DNA of 64,000 nt from DASWZN01 sp963841635 (GTDB lineage: Bacteria > Acidobacteriota > Terriglobia > Bryobacterales > Bryobacteraceae): the NCBI GenBank assembly GCA_963841635.1, contig CAWJDO010000002.1:4154001-4218000 (forward strand). The letters are read 5' to 3'. Each line of letters opens with the position of its first letter. Position 1 is the first letter of the stretch. The notes beneath the pieces were generated by a model. It made no database searches and was not told the origin of the DNA. It saw nothing but the letters and a program-made list of their open reading frames with translations. The position numbers and the translations under genes were made by a program. Positions 7,771-16,521 of the stretch are shown one piece after another.

Positions 7771-10700
7771 TTACTGCTGGTGATAGTTCGGATACGGTGG
7801 CCGCTTCAGCTTCTCCGGCGGGTTCTTCTCCAGTTCCTCCATCACCACCGCGATCGCCTTCTCCAGTTGCGGATCGTGACCTTCGCGCATCAGCTTGGGA
7901 TCCTGCTCCACCACGATATCCGGCGCGATGCCGTGGTTCTCGACATCGAAATGCCCGTCCGGATTGTAGATCGCGATATTCGGCGCCATCACCCGGCCGC
8001 CGTCCATCAGGTCCGGAGTCCCACCGATGCCCACCAGCCCTCCCCAGGTGCGCGTGCCCACCAGTTTCCCCACTCCGAAACGGTGGAAGTACCACGGCAT
8101 CGCGTCCCCGCCAGAACCCGCGAATTCATTGGTGATCATCACCTTCGGCCCGAAGATCGCGCCTTGCGGCTGCGCGAAGTCAGCCCCGTCGCGAGGCATG
8201 GCCATGCTCATTAGCGGCCGCTTGAGGTACTCGATAACATCGGTGGCCAGCGCGCCACCGTGGTTGAAGCGTTCATCGACGATCACCGCCTCCTTGCCCA
8301 CCTGCGCGAAGAAATAGCGGTTGAAGCTGGTAAAGCCGCCGAAGGCAGTGTCCGGCATGTGGACGTACGCGACCCGGCCGTTGGTCATCTGGTCAACCTT
8401 GCGGCGATTGCCTTCGATCCACGCCAGGTGCCGGAGCTGGTGTTCGTTCCCAACCGGCACTACGGTGACCTCGCGCGCCTTCGCCCCCGATGGATCGGGC
8501 CCGACTTTCAAGACAACCGACTTACCCGCCGTAGCCTCGAAGTAACTGTAGATGTCGTCCGTCCCCTTTAACTCGCGCCCGTTGACCGCCAGCAGATACT
8601 CCCCCGCCACGACGTTCACGCCCGGCTGCGTCAGCGGAGCCTTCAAATCGGGATTCCAGTTCTCGCCGTCGAAGACATGGGCGAACCGGTAACGTCCGTT
8701 CTCGATCGTATAGTCGGCGCCCAGCAGGCCTGTCCGAACGCGCTTCACCTCCGGAGTATCGCCGCCGCGAATGAACATGTGCCCCACCGTCATCTCGCCC
8801 AGCATCTCCTCGAAGAGGTAGTTCAGGTCACGCCGGGACGCGATGTTCTCCACATACGGCGCGTACTTCTTCTCGGCGGCCGCCAGGTCCAGACCGTGAT
8901 AGCCCGGATCGTAAAAGAAATCGCGCTCGATCCGCCACACCTCGTGATACATCTGGCGCCACTCGGCTCGAGGGTCCACACGCACTTCGATACCGTCGGT
9001 CTTAAGTGTCCCCTTCGAGGCATCGGGCGGAGGCGGAGGAGGAGCGCCCTCCCCTTCCGGCATCGGCGGCAGCGCCGCGATCACCCACTTGTCGCCCTGC
9101 CGGTACAGCATCTTTTCCCCGCTGAAGCACACCGTGAACGCCCGCACGCCGCCGATCACCACGTCGGACTTCCGCTTGCCGAGGTCGAAGCGATGAATCG
9201 TGAAGGTGCCTTCGCCGCCAGGAGCAGGGGGCGGAGCCTCCACGGCGTAAAGAACCCCCGCCTTGCCGACCAGTAACTCCGCGTACCGCCGGGGAGGCAT
9301 CGGCAGCGCCAGAATCCGCTGGCCGATGTTATTGAAGTCGATCTTCACATCGGGCGCCTGCGGCTTGTCTTTGTCCTTGTCCTTGTCGTCCTTCTTGTCA
9401 TCGTCTTTCTTCTTATCGGCGGCGGCCTTCTCGTCGTCGCTCTCGGGCGCCAGCGGCGAAGCCACATCCTTCGCCAGCACGATCAGGTAGATGCTCCTGC
9501 TCACCGGGCGGCTGAATCCCTCGATATCCGGTTGCATCGACGCGCCCGAATCGGTGCTGGCATCGAAATACAGATACTTGCCCTGTTTGTCGAAGACTGG
9601 ATCCTTCGCCTCGCTCATCCCGTCTGTAACCTGCGTGCTCTTGGCCTCCGCGAGCGAGTAAATGTAGATCGCGCTCATGTGACTCGGCAATTGCTTCCGG
9701 TAAGCGAGCCACTTGCTGTCCGGAGACCAGTCCGCTCTCAAGTCCTGATCCGACGGGTAGTAATCCGTGTCCACCAGCACCGGCTTCTTCTGTTCCAGAT
9801 CGATGTACCAGATGTGGGAATGGCAGTCGAGGTACGAGATCTTCTTGCTGTCCGGCGACCAGCGCGCCGAAGAGTAAAAAGCCGGCTTCTCCCCCAGGCT
9901 GAACTTCCGCGCCTCGCCCATCCCGCTCTGGTCCTTCAGGTGTAGCTGGTATTCGCCGGATTCATCCGAAAAGTACGCGATGGTCTTGCCGTCGGGCGAC
10001 CACACCGGGCCGCGTTCATTTACTCCGGGTGTATTGGTCAGATTCCGCGGATCGCCCTTTTCCGCCGGGATGGTGATGATCTCGCCGCGCGCTTCAAAGA
10101 CCGCCCGGGCGCCGCTCGGCGAGATATCGGCGTGATGGAGCCGCTTGCCGACATTCACGAAATGGGGCCGGATCTCAGGCAGGTCGGCCGCGAGGCGCAC
10201 CTCGACCGGCTTCGTCTTGCCCGACTTCAGGTCGTGCAGGTACAGCGATCCGAATTGCTCGTAGACAATCGCCCCCGGCCCGGCCGACGCGGATTTGAAG
10301 TCCAGGCCGTGGTTCTCGACAACCGGCTTCACCGCTTTGGTGCGCGTGTCGTAGCAGAACAGCGCGACCGGCCCGCTGCGGTCCGAGAGAAAGTAGATCT
10401 TGTCTCCCACCCACATTGGATTGAAGTCGTTCGAATTGTCGCGCGGGATCTCGATGACGCTCGAATCCGCCAGGTCGGCGATCCAGATCTTTCGGGTCTG
10501 CCCGCCCCGATACCTCTTCCACGCCGCCTGCCATTGGAACAGCGGCACGTATGCGATGTGGCTGCCGTCGGGCGAGTAAGATCCCTCCACGGCGATCGGC
10601 AGCGGGAGTTCCTCCGGGAATCCACCCTCCACCGGCACCGTGTAGAAGTTGGCGCCATCGGCGGCCACCGCGCGGTCCGATACGAACAGCACCCGCTTGC

Positions 10701-11043
10701 CATCGGGCGTCCAGCCCGCGGCCGCATCCTGGCCGGGATGCCAGGTCAGGCGCTTCGGCGTGCCGCCCGATGCAGGCATCGCGAACACGTCCACGCTGCC
10801 GTCGTATTCCCCGGTGAACGCGATCGTCGAGCCGTCGGGCGAGAAGTGAGGATTTCTCTCGTCGCCGGGATCGGCCGTCAGGCGCGTGGCGTCCCCGCCC
10901 GCCCGCGGAACGCTCCACAAATCTCCCGCGTACGAGAAAACGATCTGAGTCGAACTGAGAGTAGGCTGCTGCAGAAGATAGTTGGTTTGCGCCAGCGAAA
11001 CCGAAGACGCAAGGACGACCAGCAAGGCGAGGTGGCGGGACAT
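7771..11043 (-). CDS. Tricorn-like S41 peptidase with beta-propellers and PDZ
   Basis: Large periplasmic or secreted serine protease, 1090 residues, with an N-terminal signal peptide (cut near VSLAQT). It has WD40/TolB-like propeller repeats with HFSPDGSTIAF, WSPDGKTIAYFS and WSPDSKKISYLD (about 20-500). A Lys/Asp-rich linker (about 540-565) leads to a second region and a C1 domain. A PDZ domain (about 790-860) precedes the S41 core. The nucleophile is Ser977 in NEFAGSGGDAMPW, and RTWGGLVG follows; this matches the catalytic subunit of archaeal tricorn. It probably degrades peptides released by other proteases. The long acidic/basic linker is odd but common in this subfamily. Confidence 0.9.
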   Translation of the reverse strand: MSRHLALLVVLASSVSLAQTNYLLQQPTLSSTQIVFSYAGDLWSVPRAGGDATRLTADPGDERNPHFSPDGSTIAFTGEYDGSVDVFAMPASGGTPKRLTWHPGQDAAAGWTPDGKRVLFVSDRAVAADGANFYTVPVEGGFPEELPLPIAVEGSYSPDGSHIAYVPLFQWQAAWKRYRGGQTRKIWIADLADSSVIEIPRDNSNDFNPMWVGDKIYFLSDRSGPVALFCYDTRTKAVKPVVENHGLDFKSASAGPGAIVYEQFGSLYLHDLKSGKTKPVEVRLAADLPEIRPHFVNVGKRLHHADISPSGARAVFEARGEIITIPAEKGDPRNLTNTPGVNERGPVWSPDGKTIAYFSDESGEYQLHLKDQSGMGEARKFSLGEKPAFYSSARWSPDSKKISYLDCHSHIWYIDLEQKKPVLVDTDYYPSDQDLRADWSPDSKWLAYRKQLPSHMSAIYIYSLAEAKSTQVTDGMSEAKDPVFDKQGKYLYFDASTDSGASMQPDIEGFSRPVSRSIYLIVLAKDVASPLAPESDDEKAAADKKKDDDKKDDKDKDKDKPQAPDVKIDFNNIGQRILALPMPPRRYAELLVGKAGVLYAVEAPPPAPGGEGTFTIHRFDLGKRKSDVVIGGVRAFTVCFSGEKMLYRQGDKWVIAALPPMPEGEGAPPPPPPDASKGTLKTDGIEVRVDPRAEWRQMYHEVWRIERDFFYDPGYHGLDLAAAEKKYAPYVENIASRRDLNYLFEEMLGEMTVGHMFIRGGDTPEVKRVRTGLLGADYTIENGRYRFAHVFDGENWNPDLKAPLTQPGVNVVAGEYLLAVNGRELKGTDDIYSYFEATAGKSVVLKVGPDPSGAKAREVTVVPVGNEHQLRHLAWIEGNRRKVDQMTNGRVAYVHMPDTAFGGFTSFNRYFFAQVGKEAVIVDERFNHGGALATDVIEYLKRPLMSMAMPRDGADFAQPQGAIFGPKVMITNEFAGSGGDAMPWYFHRFGVGKLVGTRTWGGLVGIGGTPDLMDGGRVMAPNIAIYNPDGHFDVENHGIAPDIVVEQDPKLMREGHDPQLEKAIAVVMEELEKNPPEKLKRPPYPNYHQQ

Positions 11044-11191
11044 GCCTCCATGCTACCCCGTGCGACAGCCCTCAGTCCGCCCTTACAGACGCGGGAAACG
11101 GAATGTCTTCCGCCAGCGATTCAGTCGCCCGAGCGGCCAATTTCGCAAACCAACCCCCGGCGGCAACCAACTCGGCCGGAGCGCCCTGCGC

Positions 11192-11223
11192 CAGCACCCA
11201 ACCGCGCGCGTAAGCAAGCGGAC
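11192..11223 (+). repeat. Dispersed 32-base intergenic repeat, copy 1
   Basis: Starts CAGCACCCAACC and ends TAAGCAAGCGGAC. A near-identical copy lies at 59851-59882, and a variant with GACCGTCAGGGAGCGG in the second half lies at 63166-63197. Truncated copies are at 50787-50813 and 51694-51720. All are on the same strand and all lie between genes. Function unknown. Confidence 0.7.
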
Positions 11224-11285
11224 ACACCGCAGCCGTCCCTTCCCGCTTGCCTCCCGTGAACGCGTTGCGCCACACTGAAGCTAAC

Positions 11286-11900
11286 GTGTCCGACTACTGT
11301 ACCTGTGGGGCAGAGCTTCCGCCCGATGCGCGCTTCTGCCACAAATGCGGCAAGCCTCAGCGCGAAGAACTCGTGATCGTCGAAGAGCCGCCCGCCGCGC
11401 CGCCCCCGCCGCCTCCGGTCGCGGCGCCCCTTCCCATCGGGTTCCGCAATCCGATTGCGTTTCGGGTCGGGTTCCTGTCGGCGCTGATGGCGCTGCTGCT
11501 GACGTTCCTGCTCGCCCCCGGATTTCCGGTATGGCTGACCGCGGCGGGTTTTCTGGGAGTGTACCTGTATCACTTCCGCAGCGGCGAGTCCGTCTCCACC
11601 CGCAGCGGCGCCAGGATGGGCTGGCTCACCGGCCTGCTGACCTTCTTCGTGTCCAGCCTGCCGGTGGCCTGGGCCTGCGTCGCCGAGATCACCAGCCCGG
11701 ACTATGCCAGCCGGATGCGCCAGCAATTGGGCTCCTGGGCGGTCCCCACGGCCCTCCAGAATCAGATGATCGCCTTCATGCAAACGCCGCTGGGGATCGT
11801 CTCGCAGATCCTCTCGTCGCTGGTCATGCTCTTCATCATGATGACGCTGCTGTCGCTGCTGGGGGGCGTGGTGGCGGCCAAGGTGCTCGGCCGCAAGTAG
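11286..11900 (+). CDS. Zinc-ribbon membrane protein of unknown function
   Basis: The 204-residue product has an N-terminal zinc ribbon (CTCGAELPPDARFCHKCGKPQ), a proline-rich linker (PPAAPPPPPPVAAP) and about four transmembrane helices. It ends in a hydrophobic segment, LLSLLGGVVAAKVLG. The zinc ribbon should face the cytoplasm. I chose GTG 11286 because the ribbon starts directly there; an upstream in-frame TTG lies inside a dispersed repeat. Such zinc-ribbon membrane proteins are common in acidobacteria and have no assigned function. It is divergent from the tricorn-like gene and otherwise isolated. Confidence 0.75.
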   Translation: MSDYCTCGAELPPDARFCHKCGKPQREELVIVEEPPAAPPPPPPVAAPLPIGFRNPIAFRVGFLSALMALLLTFLLAPGFPVWLTAAGFLGVYLYHFRSGESVSTRSGARMGWLTGLLTFFVSSLPVAWACVAEITSPDYASRMRQQLGSWAVPTALQNQMIAFMQTPLGIVSQILSSLVMLFIMMTLLSLLGGVVAAKVLGRK

Positions 11901-11924
11901 GGTCGGGAACCGACGGGGAGGGAC

Positions 11925-12176
11925 TTAGCGGTGAAGGTCCGGAAGCCGGAGTGACTCGAGTGCGCCGCAGCCCAGGTGCCGGATCCTGGCTCGGAGGTTG
12001 TCCATCGCCTCGGTTGCCGGTTTGACGCAGACCCAGTGCAGCCCGAGCGTGGTCTTGGAGAGCATCAACGTCGGCCGGGCAGCGGCCACCTGCCTGCCTG
12101 CGCCAAGGACGACGCAAAGCACCGCCAGCGCAATCGCATCCGGGTTCCGCCGCAAAGCACCAAGCAGCTTTGACAT
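11925..12176 (-). CDS. Small secreted or membrane protein of unknown function
   Basis: An 83-residue product starting MSKLLGALRRNPDAIALAVL, with a basic N-terminus and a hydrophobic core (ALAVLCVVLGAG), so it is either a signal peptide or a membrane anchor. The rest is small and basic with no recognised domain. The start is well supported: AGGAGG lies six bases before the ATG. It is convergent with the zinc-ribbon gene. A small peptide gene with a strong ribosome site is credible, but the function cannot be guessed. Confidence 0.55.
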   Translation of the reverse strand: MSKLLGALRRNPDAIALAVLCVVLGAGRQVAAARPTLMLSKTTLGLHWVCVKPATEAMDNLRARIRHLGCGALESLRLPDLHR

Positions 12177-12380
12177 CGCAACCTCCTATCCTGTTAAACG
12201 CTCCACGTGCCGATTTATAACGCAGTTTCTTGGCCGGGATGCAAGCTAAAGGAATCAATGGGTTGGAGAGAAGTAGGATGCTTCCTGAGGCTTTACTGTC
12301 CGGTTTTGGGAAGCCGCCTGTGCGGAAGCGGACACGGCGGAACCCAACCAAGCCATCAGCCGCCGGGGTTTGCCCTGGCA

Positions 12381-12407
12381 GCTGACGGCTGATCGCTGCT
12401 GACGGCT
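12381..12407 (+). repeat. GCTGACGGCTGAT-type short repeat
   Basis: GCTGACGGCTGATCGCTGCTGACGGCT consists of short GCTGA(C/T)GGCT units. Similar runs occur at 54557-54588 and, in the complementary sense, at 62202-62232. All lie at gene ends or between genes, and this one touches the stop codon of the PDZ gene. Confidence 0.5.
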
Positions 12408-13647
12408 ACTTCCTGGCCAGCGCCACATTCATCGTCATCTCCTTCTTGTTCCGGACCACGGTTACCGGCACCGGCTTGCTCCCGTCGGTTTCGCGGAGCA
12501 GTTTCGTGATCTGACCCGGGCTCCCCACGTCGCCGTTGCCAATCCTGACGATCACGTCCCCGGCCTTGATCCCCGCCTTCGCCGCGGCCGAACCATCCAC
12601 CACCGACCGCACCAGAACCCCCTGATTCACGCCGAAGAATTCCGCCAGTTGCGATCCCATCGGCTCGCTTTCGATACCGAGCCGCAGACCTTTCCCCGGC
12701 CCCTCCGCGTTATCCGGGCCGTGCATGGCGGAGTCCCAGTGCATCTTCTGCATGTCGTCCTTGAGCTTCTGCATGTCGCGCTGGAACTGCGAATCCGGCC
12801 CGAATTGGTGCTCCATGTCCTGCCGGAACTTGGAATCGGGCCCAAACTCCTTCTGCATATCCTGCTGGAATTTCGAGCCGTCTCCGAACTGCCGTTTCAT
12901 TTCCTCGCCCAGTCTCTGCATGTCTTGGGCGAACTTGGGGTCCATGTGGGGCATAAAGGACTTGCGGTCGCCCACCGTCGCGGCTATGGTCTGCGTCTTG
13001 CCGTCCCGGTCGATCAGCAGCTTCACCGCGCGGCCGGGCGGCGTCTCCCGCACCAGGCGGACGAACTGCTCGACGCCCTCGACGCGCTGCCCGTTGAATT
13101 CCAGAACAACGTCGCCTTCCCTCAGGCCGGCCTTGGCCGCCGGGCTGTCGTCGCCCACGTGCGTCACCTCGACGCCGTGCGGCTCCGTGATCTTCAGTTT
13201 GCTGGCGTGCTCCGGTTCGAGTTCCTGGACGCCGATGCCCAGATAGCTGCCCTTGCCCACGGCATACCAGTTCATCGGCGGAGTGGGTGGGGTGGGCGGC
13301 GTGGGAGGAGTGGGCGCTGTCGGCGCCGCGGAAGGAGTCGGCGGAGCAGGTGGCGCGGCCTGGTCCTGGCCCTCCATCTCGGGCGGCTCGGGAGGCTCCG
13401 GCATCTCCACAGCCACCGGGGCCTCCGGCAGCACAGGCATCGCCCCGAGCGCCTCGGTGTCCTCGAGAGCGGGCAGCGCGGGCAAGACCGGAAGCACGCC
13501 GAGCACCGGGGCGACCGGCAGTGCCGGCGTCATCCGAACGGCGGTCGGCCTCCCGGGCGCGGGAGGCGCCGGGGGCGCGGCATCTTGAGCGGCGGCCATC
13601 CCCGCGAGGGCGACGGCCAGCAGAACTGGAACAAAGAACCTTTTCAT
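12406..13647 (-). CDS. Secreted double-PDZ protein with FxxDM repeat spacer
   Basis: Periplasmic scaffold-type protein of 413 residues with a signal peptide (cut near GMAAAQ). A proline- and alanine-rich N-terminal region ends in repeated PTPPTPPTPP (to about 125). PDZ1 (about 130-225) contains GVEVTHVGDDSPAAKAGLREGDVV. A helical spacer follows with at least four FxxDM units such as FGPDSKFRQDM and FGPDSQFQRDM. PDZ2 (about 320-413) contains GVLVRSVVDGSAAAKAGIKAGDVI. No protease domain is present, so it is not a DegP-type enzyme. It is the last gene of the sigma factor/anti-sigma/DUF4097 operon, starting 19 bases after the previous stop, and is probably part of that envelope regulon. Confidence 0.85.
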   Translation of the reverse strand: MKRFFVPVLLAVALAGMAAAQDAAPPAPPAPGRPTAVRMTPALPVAPVLGVLPVLPALPALEDTEALGAMPVLPEAPVAVEMPEPPEPPEMEGQDQAAPPAPPTPSAAPTAPTPPTPPTPPTPPMNWYAVGKGSYLGIGVQELEPEHASKLKITEPHGVEVTHVGDDSPAAKAGLREGDVVLEFNGQRVEGVEQFVRLVRETPPGRAVKLLIDRDGKTQTIAATVGDRKSFMPHMDPKFAQDMQRLGEEMKRQFGDGSKFQQDMQKEFGPDSKFRQDMEHQFGPDSQFQRDMQKLKDDMQKMHWDSAMHGPDNAEGPGKGLRLGIESEPMGSQLAEFFGVNQGVLVRSVVDGSAAAKAGIKAGDVIVRIGNGDVGSPGQITKLLRETDGSKPVPVTVVRNKKEMTMNVALARK

Positions 13648-13666
13648 AGTATTTAGCTCCGTTTTT

Positions 13667-14812
13667 CTATTTGGGGCGGCGGAGGTAGATCGTCCCGCCC
13701 GCGGTGGTGAGCCGCAACCGGGGACCGCCCCCGTTGAGCGCCACCTCCGCGACCGATCCGGTGCCTGCCCGCGGATGAATTCCTCCGAAATCGGAAACGA
13801 TCCGCTGGCCCGCGGAAGTCGAATTGACAGCCTCCACCGTCACCCGCAGATTAGACGGGATCAAGACCGTAATGTCACCGTTGCTGGTCACCAGCGTGGA
13901 ATTCTCCAGCGTCTGCACTCCCGAGAGATCCGCTAGAATGCTGCCCGTACGTGTGACCGCCCGCAAGCCGCCCGAGGTCGCCTGAAGCTGAATCGTTCCC
14001 GTCTCGGATTCGCAGTGTACGTCGGTTGACGCGCGCACACGGATCGATCCCGTCCCCGTTTCGATCCTCACCGGCCCACCGGATTGGACCACGTCGACCA
14101 GCCCCCGGATGGCCGCGGCCTGGACGCCTTTATTGGCCCGCTCGATCCGGATATTGCCGCCCAGCGTCCGGGCTTTCACCATGCCTCGCGCCTCGCGCAC
14201 CATAATCTCGCCACCGCCGGTGGCGAGTGTCGCATCGCCGCGCAGCAGCCCGGCGGTAATGGTTCCGCCGGCCGTGAAACACTCCACGCTGCCGCCGATC
14301 TCGTCGAGCCGCACGTTTCCGCCTCCGGTCCGTACCGCCACGCCTCCGCGGATCCGGTTGACGCCCACGGCTCCGGCGGCCGTGGCCACCCGCGCCGCAC
14401 CGTCCAAATCGGCGATCTCGATCGCGCCGCCGCGCGATTCCACCGAGACGTCGCGGAGCTTCCGCGGAACGCGTATGCGAAGATCCGCCGCCGACCGCGG
14501 ATCGGGACCCGTGACCTCCAAAACCGTCCGCACGCCCTCGCGCACGGCCTTCACCACAATGGCATTCAGCAGCATCCGCGCCGAGGCCTCGTCCCGCGCC
14601 CGCACACGCCGCTTGAGCGAATACGCGATGTCCCCGCGCTGCTCGCCCTGTATGTGCACCGCCCCGGCCGTAGCCACCCGCACGCTCTCTCCGGCAGACA
14701 CCGCGCCGGCGATAGTGTCCACCCAATAGCCGCCTTCACGTACCGGCCCCGAACTTGTTTGCGCCAGCGCCGCCAGTGTGAAGGCAAGCGCCAGCCATAC
14801 GCTACGAATCAT
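13667..14812 (-). CDS. DUF4097-family secreted beta-repeat protein
   Basis: A 381-residue exported protein with a signal peptide (IRSVWLALAFTLAALAQ). Most of the length is a run of short beta-strand repeats rich in Gly, Val, Arg and Thr (for example GGNVRLDEIGGSVECFTAGG and GGNIRIERANKGV), as in DUF4097 putative adhesin-like proteins, which are often linked to anti-sigma and PDZ genes. The start ATG 14812 overlaps the preceding stop as TGATG, so translation is coupled. The protein could sense or coat the cell envelope; this is inferred only from operon context. Confidence 0.85.
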   Translation of the reverse strand: MIRSVWLALAFTLAALAQTSSGPVREGGYWVDTIAGAVSAGESVRVATAGAVHIQGEQRGDIAYSLKRRVRARDEASARMLLNAIVVKAVREGVRTVLEVTGPDPRSAADLRIRVPRKLRDVSVESRGGAIEIADLDGAARVATAAGAVGVNRIRGGVAVRTGGGNVRLDEIGGSVECFTAGGTITAGLLRGDATLATGGGEIMVREARGMVKARTLGGNIRIERANKGVQAAAIRGLVDVVQSGGPVRIETGTGSIRVRASTDVHCESETGTIQLQATSGGLRAVTRTGSILADLSGVQTLENSTLVTSNGDITVLIPSNLRVTVEAVNSTSAGQRIVSDFGGIHPRAGTGSVAEVALNGGGPRLRLTTAGGTIYLRRPK

Positions 14813-15729
14813 CAGAAAGTCCCCACCGATGCGTTCATGTCCTCGAGTGCGCGCTGGCAACGCAAGCGCACGTAGCTGTTGTTCTCCTTCTGCACCACTT
14901 GCTGCAGCACCCCGGCGGTCATCCCGCCCTTGTGCTCCACGAGCAGATCGATGGCCTGCGCTCGCACGCCCGGGTTATCGTCGGTCAGAAGAACCTGGGT
15001 CAGCGCCGCGCGCACATCGGCCTCGGCGCCGTAGGGCTTCAGCGCGTCCAGAGCCTTCAGCCGGACACCGGGATTGGAATCGTGCTGCAACGCATAGAGC
15101 AGCACCGGCCGCAATTCGCCGGCCGAGCGCTCGGCCTTCAGAACGTCCATCGACTCGGCGCGCAAACCGGCATCGGTGGATTCGCGCGCGGCCGCCATCA
15201 GCAGCCTTCGGATCTGGTCGTCGTCCACCGTGCCGGATATCGTTCGCTGCCGCGTCTCGTCCACCACCAACTGCACCCGCCCGGCGGGACCTGGCTCGAG
15301 ATACCGCACCCGCAACACCCCTGGATCCGCCGACGCCAGTCCGGCAACTTCGCGCGCCGGCGCCGCTTTCGTCGCGGTCAGACGGGCCCCGAAGAACCCC
15401 AGCGCCACCAACGCCACGGCCGCGGCCGGTCTCGCCAGGGCCGCCATACGCAGATCGGACAGGCGCCGCAGCCACGCCACGAGCCCCGCCCGCCGCATGC
15501 GGGCGTTCTCCAGGCGCAACCCAAGTTCGCGCCGCGAGCGCACGAGCAGAGCGGGATCGATGGCCACTTCGTTCCGGTTGAGCGCCGCCTGCACCCGCTT
15601 CTCCGTCTCGAATTCCCGGCCGCAATCCGCGCAGGTTTCGATATGGTCCTGGAAGGCCTGCTCCTCTTCGATCGTCAGCTCGCCGTAGAGAAACAGCGCT
15701 GCATTCTTCTTTGCCAATTCGCAAGTCAT
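14812..15729 (-). CDS. Zinc anti-sigma factor fused to HEAT repeats
   Basis: Membrane-anchored anti-sigma factor, 305 residues. The N-terminal cytoplasmic ZAS domain has C3 and H29xxxC33xxC36. One transmembrane helix lies near 95-115. The periplasmic part carries HEAT-type helical repeats (about 170-300: GVRLKALDALKPYG, GVRAQAIDLLVEH, YVRLRCQRALEDM). ZAS proteins bind and hold an ECF sigma factor; the HEAT domain would be the sensor or partner-binding part. The start overlaps the sigma gene stop as ATGA, and the stop overlaps the DUF4097 start. The fusion to HEAT repeats is less usual than a simple periplasmic domain. Confidence 0.88.
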   Translation of the reverse strand: MTCELAKKNAALFLYGELTIEEEQAFQDHIETCADCGREFETEKRVQAALNRNEVAIDPALLVRSRRELGLRLENARMRRAGLVAWLRRLSDLRMAALARPAAAVALVALGFFGARLTATKAAPAREVAGLASADPGVLRVRYLEPGPAGRVQLVVDETRQRTISGTVDDDQIRRLLMAAARESTDAGLRAESMDVLKAERSAGELRPVLLYALQHDSNPGVRLKALDALKPYGAEADVRAALTQVLLTDDNPGVRAQAIDLLVEHKGGMTAGVLQQVVQKENNSYVRLRCQRALEDMNASVGTF

Positions 15730-16319
15730 ACAAAATCTCCCAACGCCACGCGCATTTTCTGCGTGGCGCGAAACAGACACATCTTGGCGGCCTCTTCGCT
15801 GGTGCCGAGCGTTTCGCCGATAGCCCTCAGCCGCATGCCCTGGTAATGCCGCAGCTCGAAAACCAGGCGCTCCTTTTCCGTGAGCTCGTCCAACACCCGG
15901 TTGATTCGGGATCTCAACTGCCGGCTGATCAGAGAGCGCTGCGGATCCCCCAACTCCCTGCCTTCCGCCACCATATCCAGCCGGTCCCGCGGCCCGTCTT
16001 CGGTCTCCACCACCGAGGACTCCTCGCGCCGCGTCTTCCGCTTGCGCATCTGGTCCAGGCACAGGTTCGTCACGATCCGGTACAGCCAGGTGCTGAAGCT
16101 CGAGTCCAGCCGGAACAGGTGGAGGTTTTTGAACACCCGCAGGAACGCTTCCTGGTAGATATCGTGAGCGTCGTCGGCTGATCGTAGCAGGTTCATGGCG
16201 ATCTGAAGCACACCGCGGTCATAGGCGTGAACGAGCCGCTCGAAGGCTTCATGGTCGCCTTTCTGAGCTGCCCGGATCAGCGCCGCCTCATCCGCGTCGA
16301 TGGGCGAAGGCCGGTTCAT
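15726..16319 (-). CDS. ECF-type RNA polymerase sigma factor
   Basis: Sigma-70 family ECF factor of 197 residues that directs transcription of its own regulon. Region 2 (about 25-92) contains DDAHDIYQEAFLRVFKNL and FSTWLYRIVTNLCLDQMRKR, and region 4 (about 130-190) contains LDELTEKERLVFELRHYQGM and IGETLGTSEEAAKMCLFRA. I chose ATG 16319 (MNRPSPIDADEAAL) because the conserved region begins there; an in-frame ATG at 16397 would add 26 residues. It is the first gene of the operon, with the anti-sigma factor immediately downstream and overlapping. Such pairs are usually autoregulated. Confidence 0.92.
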   Translation of the reverse strand: MNRPSPIDADEAALIRAAQKGDHEAFERLVHAYDRGVLQIAMNLLRSADDAHDIYQEAFLRVFKNLHLFRLDSSFSTWLYRIVTNLCLDQMRKRKTRREESSVVETEDGPRDRLDMVAEGRELGDPQRSLISRQLRSRINRVLDELTEKERLVFELRHYQGMRLRAIGETLGTSEEAAKMCLFRATQKMRVALGDFV

Positions 16320-16406
16320 CGCCGGCGCGGCTTCCGAGTTCACGTAAGGACCGCCACCTGCTGATTGGACGACTCTCTGAGAAAAGTGTAACGCCATGAA
16401 TGACCT

Positions 16407-16512
16407 GGTGGATGGCCGACGGTGGATGGCCGACGGTGGATGGCCGACGGTGGATGGCCGATAGTGCCGCGTCCACCACCATCGACTATCCACCATCGAC
16501 CATCGACCACCC
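16407..16512. repeat. 14-bp tandem repeat facing an inverted partner
   Basis: GGTGGATGGCCGAC is repeated three times head to tail (16407-16448) with a fourth partial copy to about 16464. From 16472 to 16512 the opposite strand carries related units (CCACCATCGAC, CCATCGACC). GGTGGATGGCCGAT (16449-16462) pairs with ATCGACTATCCACC (16481-16494) with two wobble positions. The block lies between the divergent sigma factor and rodZ-like genes. Confidence 0.75.
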
Positions 16513-16521
16513 TTTGGTAAC

